From NCBI GenBank assembly GCA_910574885.1, contig CAJTDD010000004.1, forward strand, positions 124,001-188,000: a DNA stretch of 64,000 nt. The letters run 5' to 3'. Position 1 is the stretch's first letter, and the number at the start of each line of letters is the position of its first letter. Source of the stretch: Lachnospiraceae bacterium. GTDB lineage: Bacteria > Bacillota > Clostridia > Lachnospirales > Lachnospiraceae. Of this stretch, positions 63,085 to 64,000 are shown one piece after another. The position numbers and the translations under genes were made by a program. The notes beneath the pieces were generated by a model. The model made no database searches, was not told the DNA's origin, and saw only the letters and a list, made by a program, of their open reading frames with translations.

Positions 63085-63423
63085 TCACTTCAACCGATAC
63101 TTGCCAAACGCCTTCTCCTCGTCCAGATGCACATCCCGGAAAAACACGATAAGCCAGATAACTACCGCAATCATTGCCGCATACCGCATAGAGAACAGAT
63201 GAGCCACCACACTTCCGGCGCCCAGAATTGCAGCCCACAGAAAAAACGCATTCCTCTGATCCCTGCTCATCCGCTCCCTGTCATACTTATCTCTCTGTTC
63301 TTTCGGCATCGTGTTGAATCCGCTAATCAGGATTGCCGCCTTTCCCTTTAAAATACCAAACAAAAGACCGCATACCAGAAAAAATATACTTCCGCTGCCG
63401 CATATCATCGTCCCTGTATCCAT
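63085..63423 (-). CDS. DUF3784 membrane protein
   Basis: A 112-residue protein with three hydrophobic segments (residues 6-25, 58-75, 78-95) and the DUF3784 core LISGFNTMPKEQRDKYDRE in the first cytoplasmic loop. Function unknown. AAAGGAGAGG precedes the ATG. It sits between a PH-like gene and the AAA/nuclease gene. Confidence 0.8.
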   Translation of the reverse strand: MDTGTMICGSGSIFFLVCGLLFGILKGKAAILISGFNTMPKEQRDKYDRERMSRDQRNAFFLWAAILGAGSVVAHLFSMRYAAMIAVVIWLIVFFRDVHLDEEKAFGKYRLK

Positions 63424-63455
63424 ATTCCTCTCCTTTCATCTTTTTATAAATGACT

Positions 63456-63866
63456 TTAATGAATAAAAATGGAAGGATTCAGCCGCTTTAATTCTGAAAA
63501 AAATTGTTCTTTTTCGTGTATGGAAATGAGCATCTCCCGTTTTCTTCCCTTTATCATAATCCGATCCAACGACATTGCCCCTGACGCAATCGGGTTATGC
63601 GTCCGATATACTTCCGTAATCTCATGAATCTCAATCGTGTCCCTGCCAAAACCAACGACCTGTATCAATTTCCCTCCGTCAATCTCAACATAATTTTTAA
63701 TTGCCGCCGGGATACAAGTACTATCTACAATCAACACCGAAAATAATACAATTCCCAGAGAAACCTTATCCCCTTCCGGTAATGCCAATAAACAGTTAAG
63801 CAAGAAAATATTCAGTCCTGCCAAAAGAAGCCACACCCAGACGCCTACTTTTCCTTTAAATTTCAT
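63456..63866 (-). CDS. Membrane-anchored bacterial PH-like domain protein
   Basis: A 136-residue protein with two N-terminal membrane helices (9-30, 36-55). A beta-rich domain follows, with YVEIDGGKLIQVVGFG, IEIHEITEVYRTHNPIASGAMSLDRIMI and REMLISIHEKEQFFSELKRLNP, typical of the bPH_4/DUF1200 family. The role is not established. GGGGGTGG precedes the ATG. Confidence 0.75.
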   Translation of the reverse strand: MKFKGKVGVWVWLLLAGLNIFLLNCLLALPEGDKVSLGIVLFSVLIVDSTCIPAAIKNYVEIDGGKLIQVVGFGRDTIEIHEITEVYRTHNPIASGAMSLDRIMIKGRKREMLISIHEKEQFFSELKRLNPSIFIH

Positions 63867-63895
63867 AGAATGCCACCCCCATTAAGCCCATGGAA

Positions 63896-64000
63896 TCAGA
63901 TTTCCAGCAAATCCTCACTTCTGCACCCTAACGCGCGCCCAAGCCGCATCACGGTAATTGCCCGTGCATGGTTGATATTCATCGAAAATATAATAATTGA
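63896..64000 (-). CDS. XRE-type HTH regulator (C-terminal fragment, runs off right edge)
   Basis: Only 34 codons are visible. The ending ARAITVMRLGRALGCRSEDLLEI is typical of the last helices of small Cro/CI-type DNA-binding proteins. It lies 29 bp upstream of the PH-like gene on the same strand and is probably the regulator of the following genes. Confidence 0.6.
   Translation of the reverse strand, partial: SIIIFSMNINHARAITVMRLGRALGCRSEDLLEI

Noticed and set aside
1..64000. CRISPR arrays, tRNAs, rRNAs, prophage, insertion sequences
   Set aside because: No direct-repeat spacer arrays, cloverleaf patterns, transposase or phage genes were seen in the intergenic regions.

Overview
The window looks like a chromosomal segment of a low-to-mid GC, anaerobic Gram-positive bacterium of class Clostridia, most likely a gut Lachnospiraceae-type species. 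The reasons are the class III fructose bisphosphatase, HPr kinase, single-copy TypA and long-form HPF, the ftsH-uvrC-hprK-glk gene order, DUF1846, DUF3784, the clostridial AAA/PD-(D/E)XK proteins, strong AGGAGG ribosome sites and sigma-A type promoters. I see no rRNA, tRNA, CRISPR array, insertion sequence or prophage.

Layout. 1-5.7 kb (minus strand): lactate dehydrogenase with two Rex-like operators, followed by an hdrB-hdrC-hdrA-mvhD-FrhB-like operon that looks like an electron-bifurcating flavin/iron-sulfur complex; its last gene runs off the left edge. 5.8-8.3 kb: a 49-residue gene, an Asn/Asp/Gly-rich lipoprotein with DNA repeats, and an AAA-ATPase fused to a nuclease-like domain. 8.4-12.9 kb: fbp, dapB, dapA and a two-OB-fold SSB. 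13-17 kb (plus): typA, PAP2 phosphatase, a PsiE-like membrane protein and hpf. 17-26.5 kb: YigZ-family gene, PBP1A, glucokinase, hprK, uvrC and ftsH. 26.6-26.95 kb: a compact candidate type I toxin-antitoxin locus. 27-30.2 kb: DUF1846 gene and pyrG. 30.2-37.7 kb (minus): glf, a second type of AAA/PD-(D/E)XK protein, sbcC and sbcD. 37.8-44.3 kb: small metabolic and hypothetical genes, leuS with an attenuator-like leader, and a palindromic MITE-like element. 44.6-48.4 kb: a TetR regulator with an ABC ATPase/FtsX-type permease. 48.6-53.1 kb: trkA-trkH plus an unknown membrane protein. 53.2-61.3 kb: an unusual EF-G paralogue, a small-multidrug-export family protein, hisC, an aminotransferase, a DUF2156 protein and an ABC exporter. 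61.4-64 kb: a possible operon of an XRE regulator fragment, a PH-like protein, a DUF3784 protein and a close paralogue of the first AAA/nuclease protein.

Functional themes. Redox balance: ldh and the Hdr complex sit together, with likely NADH sensing at ldh. Carbon control: fbp, hprK, glk. Wall and lysine supply: dapA/B, PBP1A. DNA repair: uvrC, sbcCD, ssb. Translation under stress: typA, hpf, EF-G-like. Potassium uptake: trkA/H. The least explained parts are noncoding: the toxin-antitoxin locus at 26.6-26.95 kb, an 84-bp structured element present twice (24.4 and 48.4 kb), the 169-bp palindromic element at 43.1 kb, and the leuS leader. All calls come from reading the sequence; no database search was possible.
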